10,455 nucleotides of DNA, from the NCBI GenBank assembly GCA_905479025.1, contig CAJQKX010000560.1:1-10455 (forward strand), read 5' to 3'. The stretch is from an uncultured Paraglaciecola sp. Lineage in GTDB: Bacteria > Pseudomonadota > Gammaproteobacteria > Enterobacterales > Alteromonadaceae. Below are positions 1 to 7,459 of the stretch, in pieces. A program made the translations under genes and the position numbers. Position 1 is the stretch's first letter. Every line of letters starts with the position of its first letter. Below the pieces are notes generated by a model, which saw only the letters and a program-made list of their open reading frames with translations, did no database searches and was not told the DNA's origin.

Positions 1-47
1 AACGTATTAAAAGTTTGCTTGAGTCTCCAGCAACCTTATTCATGTAG
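1..47 (+). CDS. bkdB: C-terminal end of branched-chain 2-oxo acid dehydrogenase E2 subunit (partial)
   Basis: Only the last 14 full codons and the TAG stop lie in the window; the gene begins to the left. The tail reads RIKSLLESPATLFM, which resembles the C-terminal end of dihydrolipoyl acyltransferase (E2) subunits, where a short helix is followed by an E-x-P-x-x-L/M-type ending. E2 forms the core of the branched-chain 2-oxo acid dehydrogenase complex and passes the acyl group to CoA. The next gene encodes an E3 subunit only 8 bases downstream, and its Shine-Dalgarno sequence overlaps this stop codon. That coupling is typical of bkdA1-bkdA2-bkdB-lpdV operons. Identity rests on a very short peptide plus context, so an E2 of another 2-oxo acid complex is possible but less likely given the downstream genes. 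Confidence 0.7.
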   Translation, partial: RIKSLLESPATLFM

Positions 48-50
48 GAG
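46..50 (+). promoter_or_regulatory. Ribosome binding site of lpdV
   Basis: AGGAG lies five bases before the ATG at 56 and overlaps the TAG stop of the upstream E2 gene. It marks 56 as the real lpdV start, although the frame opened there closes at 83 because of the frameshift. Confidence 0.75.
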
Positions 51-55
51 TGAAT

Positions 56-1473
56 ATGAATAATTTAGTTCATGTAAAGTTTTAGTAGTAGGTGCAGGTC
101 CTGGTGGTTACGTTGCTGCAATTCGTGCGGGACAGTTAGGCTTAGATACCGTTATTATTGAAGGCGACAGAGCAGGGGGAACATGTTTAATTCGTGGGTG
201 TATCCCATCAAAAGCGTTAATACATGCAGCATCGCGTTTTGAAGAAATTAATGCCCACACAGGTGACGGTAAGTTAGGAATTTTAGTACCACAGCCTGCA
301 CAGTTAGATATGCCAAAACTGATTGACTGGAAAGACTCTATTGTTGCTCTTTTAAGTAGTGGTGTTGAAGCTTTACTTAAAAAAAATAAAGTCAGACAAA
401 TTAAAGGTTGGGCTAATTTTTCAGACGCTAAAAACTGCACAGTGGACACTGCACAAGGTATTGTAAACATCAAAGCTGAACACGTTATTTTAGCGACAGG
501 CTCAACCGCAACAGCACTGCCCTTTTTACCTTATAGTGAAAATGTTATCTCTTCTACACAGGCACTTGAGCAACACGAATTACCTAACCATTTAGTTGTG
601 ATTGGGGCGGGTTATATCGGCTTAGAAATGGGCATCGCTTACCGTAAACTTGGGGCTAAAGTCACGTTTGTTGAAGGCATGGATTCTATTGTGCCGTTGT
701 TTGATAAAGAGCTAACGAAACCTGTAGCGACATGGTTGAAAAATCATAATGTAGAGATTGAATATTCTGCTCGAGCAGTATCAGTTATTGAGCATGGTAC
801 TGGTGAAGGAGCTACATTAACTTACAGCGATAAAAATGGCATTGAGCATTCTATTCATGGCGACAAAATTTTAGTGACTGTGGGGCGTCGTCCGAATACT
901 CAAGGTTACGGTTTAGCTAACATGTGTGTAGATATGGATGGGGCTTTCGTTAAAGTTGACAACCAATGTCGCACAGCGATGAAAAATGTTTGGGCAATTG
1001 GTGATTTAGTTGGAGAACCAATGTTAGCGCATAAAGCTTCTGCCCAAGGTGAAATGGTTGCCGAAATCATTTCTGGTTTAAAGCGTGAATTTAACCCAAG
1101 CGTTATACCTGCGGTTTGTTTTACTGAGCCTGAACTTGTTGGTGTTGGCTTAACGGCAGTTGAAGCAAAATCACAAGGAATAGAAACACTGGTAGGCAAA
1201 TTTCCTTTTGCAGCAATTGGTAAGGCCTTAGCCATGGAAGCTGGTAATGATGGTGGCTTTGTGCGTATTACAGCGCGTAAAGATAACCATGTTGTTATTG
1301 GTATTCATGCTGTGGGGGCTCATGTTGCAGAGTTAAGTAATCAATTTGCTACCGCTATTGAAATGGGCGCAAGGTTAGAAGATTTAGCCAACACCATTCA
1401 TGTGCACCCAACATTAGGCGAGGCCACAATGGAAGCAGCCATGTTAACACTGGGTCACGCCATACATATATAG
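56..1473 (+). pseudogene. lpdV: Dihydrolipoyl dehydrogenase (E3) of branched-chain 2-oxo acid dehydrogenase, frameshifted near its start
   Basis: This is an FAD- and NAD-dependent flavoprotein that reoxidises the lipoyl groups of E2. From 79 on, the frame encodes a full E3: VGAGPGGYVAA (FAD-binding GxGxxG), the redox disulfide pair in GGTCLIRGCIPSK (codons 184 and 199), a second nucleotide motif VVIGAGYIGLEMG, and the C-terminal catalytic dyad HVHPTLGE (His codon 1405, Glu codon 1420). The ATG at 56 with its AGGAG opens a different frame, reading MNNLVHVKF and then TAG at 83. The catalytic frame has no start codon before the FAD motif, because a TAA at 61 closes it upstream. Restoring one base near 73 gives a 472-residue protein, the normal E3 length. 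The rest of the gene is intact and shows no decay, so a sequencing error or a very recent mutation fits best. A start at 310 would lack the FAD motif and both redox cysteines. Confidence 0.87.
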
Positions 1474-1516
1474 TTGGAACGATGGTTAAATTCTATAAAT
1501 ACCTTGAGATGAAACA

Positions 1517-2668
1517 ATGCAAATAACGTTTAATGAAGAAGAAATAATGATCCAAGATACAGCAAAACAATTTGCTGTAGCTGAATTAAAACCCAATGCT
1601 GAATTGGTAGAGAAAGAAAGCGGGAAAGCACTTTTTTTATCGAATATTAAAAAACTCAGTGAATTGGGTTTTATGGGGATTAATATTGATAGTCAATATG
1701 GCGGTATTCAGGCTGGAAGTGTTGCTTTTTCTTTAGCTATTACAGAGATAGCTCGTGGTTGCGCTTCAACAGCTGTTACCACTTCAGTGACTAATATGGT
1801 TGCTGAAGTCATTCAAGCCGTTGGGAATGAAGATCAGAAACAACATTATTTACCAAAAATTTGTAGTGGTGAATATTATGCGGGGGGCTTTTGTTTAACA
1901 GAGTCAACTGCGGGTTCAGATCCTTCTGCCATGAAAACTAAAGCAATAAAAGAGGGTGATGAATATATTCTTACGGGTAGTAAAATTTATATTACTTCAG
2001 CTGATTATGCTGGTGTTTTTGTTGTTTGGGCAGTAACAGACCCTGATGCTCCGCGCGTAAAAGGTATTAGCTGTTTTCTTGTTGATAGCCAATTACCAGG
2101 TATTACGATAGGTAAACCGGAAGATAAAATGGGCCAAAAAGCTTCTTCAACGAATGAAGTGACTTTTGATACCTGTCGTATTCCTGCTTCAGCTTTGTTA
2201 GGAAAAGAAAATCAAGGCTTTAAGATTGCAATAACTGAATTAGCCGGTGGCCGTATAGGTATTGCTTCTTTAGCGTTAGGTTTAGGGCTTGAGGCACTTG
2301 ATTACGCGACAGGATATATTAAGGAGCGCAAACAATTTGGCAAACCGTTAGCAAGCTTTCAAGGTTTGCAATGGATGTTAGCTGACAGATATACAGAATT
2401 AGAAGCTGCTCGTTTAATCATTATGCAAGCTGCCGTAAATAAAGATAATAGTTTACCTTTTTCAACCTCAGCTTCGATGGCAAAAGTTTTTGCGTCTGAA
2501 AAAGCCAATGACGCTTGTTATACGGCATTGCAGTTATTGGGTGGCGCAGGATATATAAAAGAGTATCCGCTAGAACGTTTAGCGCGAGACGTTAGAATTA
2601 CCACTATATACGAAGGTACTAGCGAGATTCAGCGAGTCATTATTGCCAGAGATATTTTAAAAGACTAA
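1517..2668 (+). CDS. Acyl-CoA dehydrogenase, probably branched short-chain acyl-CoA specific
   Basis: This FAD enzyme introduces the alpha-beta double bond into acyl-CoA and passes electrons to electron-transferring flavoprotein. At 383 residues it has the usual family length. Both family signatures are present: CLTESTAGSDPSA at about residues 126-138, and QLLGGAGYIKEY followed by ERLARD near the C-terminus. The motif IYEGTSEIQ carries the probable catalytic base at Glu366, the medium/short-chain position and not the alternative site of isovaleryl-CoA dehydrogenase. With the bkd genes upstream and an HSD10-like enzyme downstream, the likely substrates are 2-methylbutanoyl-CoA (isoleucine) or isobutyryl-CoA (valine); this specificity is inferred from context. 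The start at 1517 has only a weak ribosome site (TTGAG, eight bases upstream). It lies 43 bases after lpdV and is probably cotranscribed with it. Confidence 0.93.
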   Translation: MQITFNEEEIMIQDTAKQFAVAELKPNAELVEKESGKALFLSNIKKLSELGFMGINIDSQYGGIQAGSVAFSLAITEIARGCASTAVTTSVTNMVAEVIQAVGNEDQKQHYLPKICSGEYYAGGFCLTESTAGSDPSAMKTKAIKEGDEYILTGSKIYITSADYAGVFVVWAVTDPDAPRVKGISCFLVDSQLPGITIGKPEDKMGQKASSTNEVTFDTCRIPASALLGKENQGFKIAITELAGGRIGIASLALGLGLEALDYATGYIKERKQFGKPLASFQGLQWMLADRYTELEAARLIIMQAAVNKDNSLPFSTSASMAKVFASEKANDACYTALQLLGGAGYIKEYPLERLARDVRITTIYEGTSEIQRVIIARDILKD

Positions 2669-2704
2669 AAACATAAATTTATAAATATAAATGAGTAGCA
2701 AATA

Positions 2705-3769
2705 ATGACAATTAAAATTAATTCAATTTCACCAGACAAACGTGGTGCTTGTCCTGCAGAGTTTAGTTTTGGTGAAACCTTCTCTGACCATATGTTTATT
2801 CAGCAATTTACCCCAGAGAAGCGCTGGCATAATCAACAGATTTATCCTTACCAGCCTTTATCTCTAGATCCTTCGGCTGCTGTTTTACACTATAGCCAAG
2901 AAATATTTGAAGGGCTCAAGGCTTATCGTCGCGCGAATGGCAGTGTTAACTTATTTCGTCCTCAAGAAAATGTAAGACGCTTTAATCGTTCTGCAAAACG
3001 TATGGTAATGCCAGAAGTTGATGAAATTTTGCACTTGGAAGCTATAAAGTCACTGGTTTATTTAGATCAAGATTGGGTGCCTCATCAACAAGGTTCATCT
3101 TTGTATATACGCCCTACTATGATTGCTACAAGCCCTAAATTGGGACTTGGCGCTAGTCGTAATTATAGCCATTTTATTATTACAGGTCCGGCAGGTAACT
3201 ATTTTAAAGGCGGATTAACACCTATACCAGTTTTTGTTGCAGATGAATATCGTCGTGCAGTAAAAGGCGGTGTTGGGGAGGCTAAAACTGGAGGTAACTA
3301 TGCTGCTAGCCTTTTTGCTTCTGAAGAAGTTATTAAGTTGGGTTATTCCCAAGTACTTTGGTTAGATGCGGTTGAAGGCAAATATATAGAAGAAGTTGGC
3401 GCAATGAATATCTGCTTTGTTTATGAAGGAGAGCAGATTGTCACGCCTGAACTTAGTGGCAGTATTTTACCTGGTATTACACGTGATTCTATTTTGAAAT
3501 TAGCACCCACATTAGGCTACGAAGTAAGCGAACAACGTTTAGATATTGAAGTGATTTTAGCCGATATCACCAGAGGGAAAATAACCGAAGTATTTGGTTG
3601 TGGTACTGCTGCTGTTATATCCCCTTTAGGAAAACTTGGCTTTAAGGGAAAAGAGTACGTTATTAACGGTAATGAAACCGGTGACGTTGCTACCAAGCTT
3701 TATGATGAGTTGACGGGCATCCAGTATGGTACCCGTGAAGATAAATTTGACTGGGTAGTGTCAGTTTAA
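2705..3769 (+). CDS. ilvE: Branched-chain amino acid aminotransferase, large (eukaryote-like) type
   Basis: This PLP-dependent fold-type IV transaminase interconverts leucine, isoleucine and valine with their 2-oxo acids, using 2-oxoglutarate/glutamate as partner. At 354 residues it matches the longer eukaryote-like class; the E. coli IlvE class is about 309. Supporting motifs are HYSQEIFEGLKAYR near residue 62, LYIRPTMIATSP near residue 133, the PLP-lysine region GEAKTGGNYAASLF with Lys194 as the probable Schiff-base residue, and EEVGAMNICFV in the cofactor-binding half. It sits inside the degradation run, 36 bases after the acyl-CoA dehydrogenase and 24 bases before the short-chain dehydrogenase. 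Its likely role here is the first, catabolic step that supplies 2-oxo acids to the bkd complex. No strong Shine-Dalgarno sequence is visible. Its ATG overlaps by one base the stop (TAATG) of a four-codon upstream frame starting at 2691. Confidence 0.95.
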   Translation: MTIKINSISPDKRGACPAEFSFGETFSDHMFIQQFTPEKRWHNQQIYPYQPLSLDPSAAVLHYSQEIFEGLKAYRRANGSVNLFRPQENVRRFNRSAKRMVMPEVDEILHLEAIKSLVYLDQDWVPHQQGSSLYIRPTMIATSPKLGLGASRNYSHFIITGPAGNYFKGGLTPIPVFVADEYRRAVKGGVGEAKTGGNYAASLFASEEVIKLGYSQVLWLDAVEGKYIEEVGAMNICFVYEGEQIVTPELSGSILPGITRDSILKLAPTLGYEVSEQRLDIEVILADITRGKITEVFGCGTAAVISPLGKLGFKGKEYVINGNETGDVATKLYDELTGIQYGTREDKFDWVVSV

Positions 3770-3783
3770 AAGGTTTTATTAAT

Positions 3784-3790
3784 AGGAGGT
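3784..3790 (+). promoter_or_regulatory. Strong ribosome binding site of the HSD10-like dehydrogenase
   Basis: AGGAGGT is a full match to the anti-Shine-Dalgarno sequence, three bases before the ATG at 3794. It is the strongest ribosome site in the left operon, where the neighbouring starts at 1517 and 2705 are weak. Confidence 0.8.
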
Positions 3791-3793
3791 AAT

Positions 3794-4567
3794 ATGAATT
3801 TAGTAGATAAAGTTGCTGTAGTTACCGGCGGTGCTTCAGGCCTAGGACGAGCAACACTAGAAGAGTTAATTAAAGTAGGTGTAAAAGTTGCTGCTTTCGA
3901 CCTTAACAAAGATCAAGGAGAGCAGTTCGTAGCAGAATTTGGTGCTGATAAAGTACTATTTTCTTGTACAGATGTTACCAGTGATAGCTCAGTTGAAGCT
4001 GCATTTGAATCTGTTATTGCTAAGTTTGGTCGTGTAGATATTTGTATTAATTGTGCAGGTATCGCACCTGCTAAAAAAGTGCTTGATCGCAACAAAAAAG
4101 CACAAGCGTTATCTGCTTTTAGCATTGCTATCAATATTAACTTAATTGGCAGTTTTAATGTTGCTCGTATTGCTGCTGAGAAAATGGCATTAAATGAACC
4201 CAATGACGACAATGAGCGCGGTGTTATTATTAATACAGCATCCGTTGCCGCTTATGATGGGCAAATGGGACAAACGGCTTATGCGGCAAGTAAAGGAGGA
4301 ATTGTTGCATTAATGTTACCTATGGCGAGAGATTTAGCGTCTTCGGGGATCAGAGTGAATACGATTGCGCCAGGTATTATGGGAACGCCTATGTTGTTGG
4401 CTATGCCAGAACAAGTACAAGAGTCACTTGTTAGTAATATTCAATTTCCTAAACGTATGGGAGCGCCCAATGAGTTTGCACGTCTTTCGTTACATATAAT
4501 CGAAAATGGCTACATCAACGGTGAAACTATTCGTCTAGACGGTGCTATTAGAATGCCGTCGAAGTAA
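3794..4567 (+). CDS. 3-hydroxy-2-methylbutyryl-CoA dehydrogenase (HSD10-like short-chain dehydrogenase)
   Basis: This NAD-dependent short-chain dehydrogenase oxidises 3-hydroxyacyl-CoA, most likely 3-hydroxy-2-methylbutyryl-CoA from isoleucine. At 257 residues it has the standard length. The dinucleotide motif TGGASGLG starts at residue 11, and Asp36 in AFDLN favours NAD over NADP. NCAGIA is the structural NAG-type motif. The catalytic Ser150, Tyr163 and Lys167 lie in INTASVAAYDGQMGQ and AYAASK, with the same 13- and 4-residue spacing as human HSD17B10. The C-terminal end GETIRLDGAIRMPSK is also very close to that enzyme, so I rate the subfamily call well above a generic SDR. It starts 24 bases after the aminotransferase gene and is probably part of the same transcript. 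The enoyl-CoA hydratase and thiolase on either side of this step are not in the window. Confidence 0.92.
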   Translation: MNLVDKVAVVTGGASGLGRATLEELIKVGVKVAAFDLNKDQGEQFVAEFGADKVLFSCTDVTSDSSVEAAFESVIAKFGRVDICINCAGIAPAKKVLDRNKKAQALSAFSIAININLIGSFNVARIAAEKMALNEPNDDNERGVIINTASVAAYDGQMGQTAYAASKGGIVALMLPMARDLASSGIRVNTIAPGIMGTPMLLAMPEQVQESLVSNIQFPKRMGAPNEFARLSLHIIENGYINGETIRLDGAIRMPSK

Positions 4568-4629
4568 ATAAATATATTCGTTTTTATGATTAGTCCTTAA
4601 TCCAATTCTAGCGTAAAAGAGTAGAAGTT

Positions 4630-5037
4630 ATGATGAAAATTAACGGTAGTTGTCATTGTGGAGAAGTCACCTTCGAAGCTAGGATTGATCCAATGAAAGT
4701 ACGAATTTGTCACTGTATTGATTGTCAAAAACTGTCTGGTACTGCTTTTAGAACAACTGTTATGTCCCAACCTGATGGAATAACCTTCACCAAAGGGAAA
4801 GCAAAGGAATACATCAAAATAGCAGAGAACGGCAATCGTCGAGCACAAGGGTTTTGTCAGGATTGCGGTAGCAGTTTATATGCGACTACCGCTGAAAAAT
4901 CTAATCGAGTATATGGCATAAGGGTAGGGACTCTTGAGCAACGTAATGAGTTAACACCATGTTTTCAGTTTTGGTGTCGTTCAGCATTACCTTGGCTTAA
5001 CAAGCTGAATGATATACCTGCTTTTGAAGAGAACTGA
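4630..5037 (+). CDS. GFA/CENP-V family zinc-binding protein, function unknown
   Basis: This 135-residue protein has the cysteine pattern of the GFA (glutathione-dependent formaldehyde-activating enzyme-like) fold. Cys8 and Cys10 are in SCHCGE, Cys27, Cys29 and Cys32 in CHCIDC, and Cys76 and Cys79 in CQDCGS. In characterised relatives these seven cysteines hold two zinc ions. The C-terminal CRSALPWL resembles the conserved family tail. Most family members have no proven substrate, so the original formaldehyde name should not be taken as a function here. ATG codons at 4630 and 4633 are in frame; AGAAG at 4623-4627 is a weak ribosome site and does not decide between them. The gene starts 62 bases after the dehydrogenase gene on the same strand with no terminator seen between, so it may be the last gene of the branched-chain operon. 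Confidence 0.85.
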   Translation: MMKINGSCHCGEVTFEARIDPMKVRICHCIDCQKLSGTAFRTTVMSQPDGITFTKGKAKEYIKIAENGNRRAQGFCQDCGSSLYATTAEKSNRVYGIRVGTLEQRNELTPCFQFWCRSALPWLNKLNDIPAFEEN

Positions 5038-5103
5038 TAAATATTATCATTTGTAATAGGAGATATAAAAGTCAATAAGTTCGAGGCTTGCTTAAACCCG
5101 TCG

Positions 5104-5128
5104 AGAGGTTTTTATTTATAAAACCTCT
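5104..5128. repeat. Stem-loop between convergent genes, possible weak terminator
   Basis: AGAGGTTTT (5104-5112) and AAAACCTCT (5120-5128) form a perfect 9-bp stem with a 7-base loop. It lies in the 166-base gap between the GFA gene (plus strand) and yeaD (minus strand), where a terminator for both is expected. Neither strand has a T-run directly after the stem, so it is not a standard intrinsic terminator. It may mark a 3' end in another way or protect it. Confidence 0.4.
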
Positions 5129-5203
5129 AAAAATTCAGAGAAAAATTAATCAACTGACTTTCAACTTCTACTTTAGTTTCAAGTCATGGAATGTTAGTGG
5201 TTT

Positions 5204-6043
5204 TTAATAAATGGTTTGTTCCAAAATGTGAGTACTATGAGCTAGAACTTCTTGCTTTTGCGTAATAGCCGTTTCCACACACAACATAGTCAGATAACTA
5301 TCGTTTGTCATGTCGTTCATGTTGATGGATTTTTCCTGCCATGGGTTCCACACCACTATGCTGTCATGACCCGAAGATAGAATGTTAGTTTCTACTTGCT
5401 CATCAACAATGCTGAGGGTGCTTGGCTTTTCTAAATGTACTCTGTCTGTTTCCTCGTGGAATCGGTATGGCTTAGGCGTATCGAACAATCGATAATCGCG
5501 CGTTTTATCAGAATACTGCTCAGACAAACCCAACAACTCGCATTGCTTGATATTTGAAATTGCAAAATAACTATGTAGCGCACAATTAAAGGTTAAGGGT
5601 GCGTCACCAAGGTTGGTGGTGCGTAATTGTATGTTTAACTGTCGTCCAACTCGAACCACTAGGGTGAGTTGTGCGTTGCCTTCAAACCCATCGCCTTTGC
5701 TAGTTTGTGGTTTTAGGCTGATGGTTGTGCCGGTATCCGTTTCTTCAGTATTGAGGATGTCCCAAGCTTGTGTGCGCACATAACCGTGAGCCGCTGCTGT
5801 AGTATTAGATGTATGTTCGCCGAACCAAGGCCAGCAGATAGGTATGCCGCCACGGATCGCTTTGCTACTGTCGAATAAAGCATTTGGGCTTACCCATAAG
5901 CGCTCTCTGTTGTCATGTTTTGGTTTGAAACTCAAAATGTGTCCCCCAAATAAAGATATTTCGGCATGGGCAAAGGCGTTATTAATATGCAAAATCTGAA
6001 TTTTTTGTCGTGTTTTAATCGTGGTTGAATCAGTCAGTAGCAT
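5204..6043 (-). CDS. yeaD: D-hexose-6-phosphate mutarotase (YeaD-like, aldose 1-epimerase superfamily)
   Basis: This family interconverts the alpha and beta anomers of glucose 6-phosphate and related hexose phosphates in the cytoplasm. The protein is 279 residues from the ATG at 6043. Family motifs are RGGIPICWPWFGEH (residues 64-77), AAHGYVRTQAWDI with His86 and Arg90, CALHSYFAI with His157, and MLCVETA with Glu257 as the probable general base. An upstream in-frame ATG at 6100 would add 19 residues, but those codons coincide with a perfect hairpin and T-run (6066-6095), have no ribosome site, and lie outside the conserved fold. I therefore place the start at 6043, with a weak GAGAA ribosome site just upstream. 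The gene follows gapA on the same strand, the same order as gapA-yeaD in enterobacteria. Its transcription probably depends on readthrough from gapA. Confidence 0.9.
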   Translation of the reverse strand: MLLTDSTTIKTRQKIQILHINNAFAHAEISLFGGHILSFKPKHDNRERLWVSPNALFDSSKAIRGGIPICWPWFGEHTSNTTAAAHGYVRTQAWDILNTEETDTGTTISLKPQTSKGDGFEGNAQLTLVVRVGRQLNIQLRTTNLGDAPLTFNCALHSYFAISNIKQCELLGLSEQYSDKTRDYRLFDTPKPYRFHEETDRVHLEKPSTLSIVDEQVETNILSSGHDSIVVWNPWQEKSINMNDMTNDSYLTMLCVETAITQKQEVLAHSTHILEQTIY

Positions 6044-6065
6044 GTGAGTTCTCTGTGGGGGGATC

Positions 6066-6095
6066 AAAAAAGGCGACTTATATAGACGCCTTTTT
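6066..6095 (-). terminator. Intrinsic terminator-like hairpin between gapA and yeaD
   Basis: On the minus strand AAAAAGGCG (6095-6087) pairs with CGCCTTTTT (6075-6067) around an 11-base loop, and the T-run reaches 6066. There are four G-C pairs and five A-T pairs. It lies 58 bases after the gapA stop and 22 bases before the yeaD ATG. Being symmetric, it could work on both strands. The short G-C core suggests partial termination, with some transcription continuing into yeaD. Confidence 0.65.
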
Positions 6096-6152
6096 AACAT
6101 ATTTTAATAGCCAAATTAAAGATCAACAGATCCTATTAAGGCGCCAAGCTAT

Positions 6153-7189
<1,037 letters not shown>

Positions 7190-7218
7190 GGTTTTTACGA
7201 AAGGTGGTAACACCCTTC

Positions 7219-7233
7219 TGAAATATAATTACA
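7219..7233. promoter_or_regulatory. Candidate HexR operator, gapA-proximal
   Basis: TGAAATATAATTACA differs at one base from TGTAATWWWATTACA, the HexR palindrome of Shewanella-type gammaproteobacteria as I recall it. It covers the expected gapA transcription start near 7229, a position suited to repression. HexR is an RpiR-family regulator that releases DNA when it binds KDPG. Confidence 0.5.
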
Positions 7234-7235
7234 AA

Positions 7236-7264
7236 ATTATGGACTAAATAGCTTAATAAGGCAA
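7236..7264 (-). promoter_or_regulatory. Candidate sigma-70 promoter of gapA
   Basis: On the minus strand, TTGCCT (7264-7259, 4 of 6 to TTGACA) and CATAAT (7241-7236, 5 of 6 to TATAAT) are separated by 17 bases. The start point would fall near 7229, giving a leader of about 80 bases. Its placement between two HexR-like palindromes supports it. Confidence 0.5.
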
Positions 7265-7280
7265 AATATTCACGGTAATT

Positions 7281-7295
7281 TGTTATTAAATTACA
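7281..7295. promoter_or_regulatory. Candidate HexR operator, gapA-distal
   Basis: TGTTATTAAATTACA differs at one base from the recalled HexR consensus TGTAATWWWATTACA. Its centre (7288) lies about 59 bases upstream of the predicted gapA start and 62 bases from the centre of the other box, close to six helical turns. It overlaps a longer inverted repeat, GTAATTT (7275-7281) and AAATTAC (7288-7294). Confidence 0.55.
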
Positions 7296-7321
7296 ATATT
7301 GTTATTTTGAAGGTATTTATT

Positions 7322-7352
7322 CGTTACTAACGAAGCGATTATCGTTGATAAT
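7322..7352. repeat. Cluster of overlapping palindromes in the gapA-malQ gap
   Basis: CGTTACTAACG (7322-7332) is a perfect odd palindrome. CGATTATCG (7336-7344) is another, and ATTATC-GTT-GATAAT (7338-7352) is a third that overlaps it. AACGA (7329-7333) also pairs with TCGTT (7342-7346). The cluster lies about 110-140 bases upstream of the malQ start and may be an operator region. The regulator is not identified. Confidence 0.35.
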
Positions 7353-7382
7353 AGTTGGATACAAATGGCGGTATATCATTGC

Positions 7383-7412
7383 TAGATATTACCTCCAATA
7401 TTAAGGTATAAA
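7383..7412 (+). promoter_or_regulatory. Weak candidate promoter of malQ
   Basis: TAGATA (7383-7388, 4 of 6 to TTGACA) and TATAAA (7407-7412, 5 of 6 to TATAAT) are 18 bases apart. The leader to the ATG at 7460 would be about 40 bases. It is the best pair I could see in the divergent region on this strand, but the -35 element is poor. Confidence 0.3.
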
Positions 7413-7459
7413 TGAAAGCTCAATAGGCACTAGTCAAATTGCAAAGGAATTACATTTTA

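Noticed and set aside
310..1473. lpdV taken as an intact gene starting at the ATG at 310
   Set aside because: It would lack the FAD-binding GxGxxG motif and both redox-active cysteines, all encoded in the same frame upstream. It also has no convincing ribosome site.
1474..1499. Possible promoter TTGGAA ... TATAAA before the acyl-CoA dehydrogenase
   Set aside because: The spacer is only 14 bases, too short for a sigma-70 promoter, and the gene fits as part of the upstream operon.
2691..2705. Four-codon upstream frame (MSSK) whose stop overlaps the aminotransferase ATG
   Set aside because: It has no ribosome site and is too short to support as a coding or coupling element from the sequence alone.
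4597..4848. Minus-strand open frame over the GFA gene, and similar antisense frames at 108-473, 906-1235, 3913-4212, 8551-8829 and 9367-9585
   Set aside because: Each lies opposite a well-supported gene, shows no recognisable domain, and has no convincing start signal.
6044..6100. yeaD start at the ATG at 6100
   Set aside because: The added codons are a perfect hairpin plus T-run, no ribosome site precedes it, and the family fold begins after 6043.
7201..7217. Small hairpin GGTG-GTAA-CACC in the gapA leader as a riboswitch
   Set aside because: A four-base-pair stem is too small, and nothing around it matches a known riboswitch architecture.
7439..7459. malQ start at the TTG at 7439
   Set aside because: The ribosome site AAAGGAA at 7443-7449 lies after this codon and serves the ATG at 7460.
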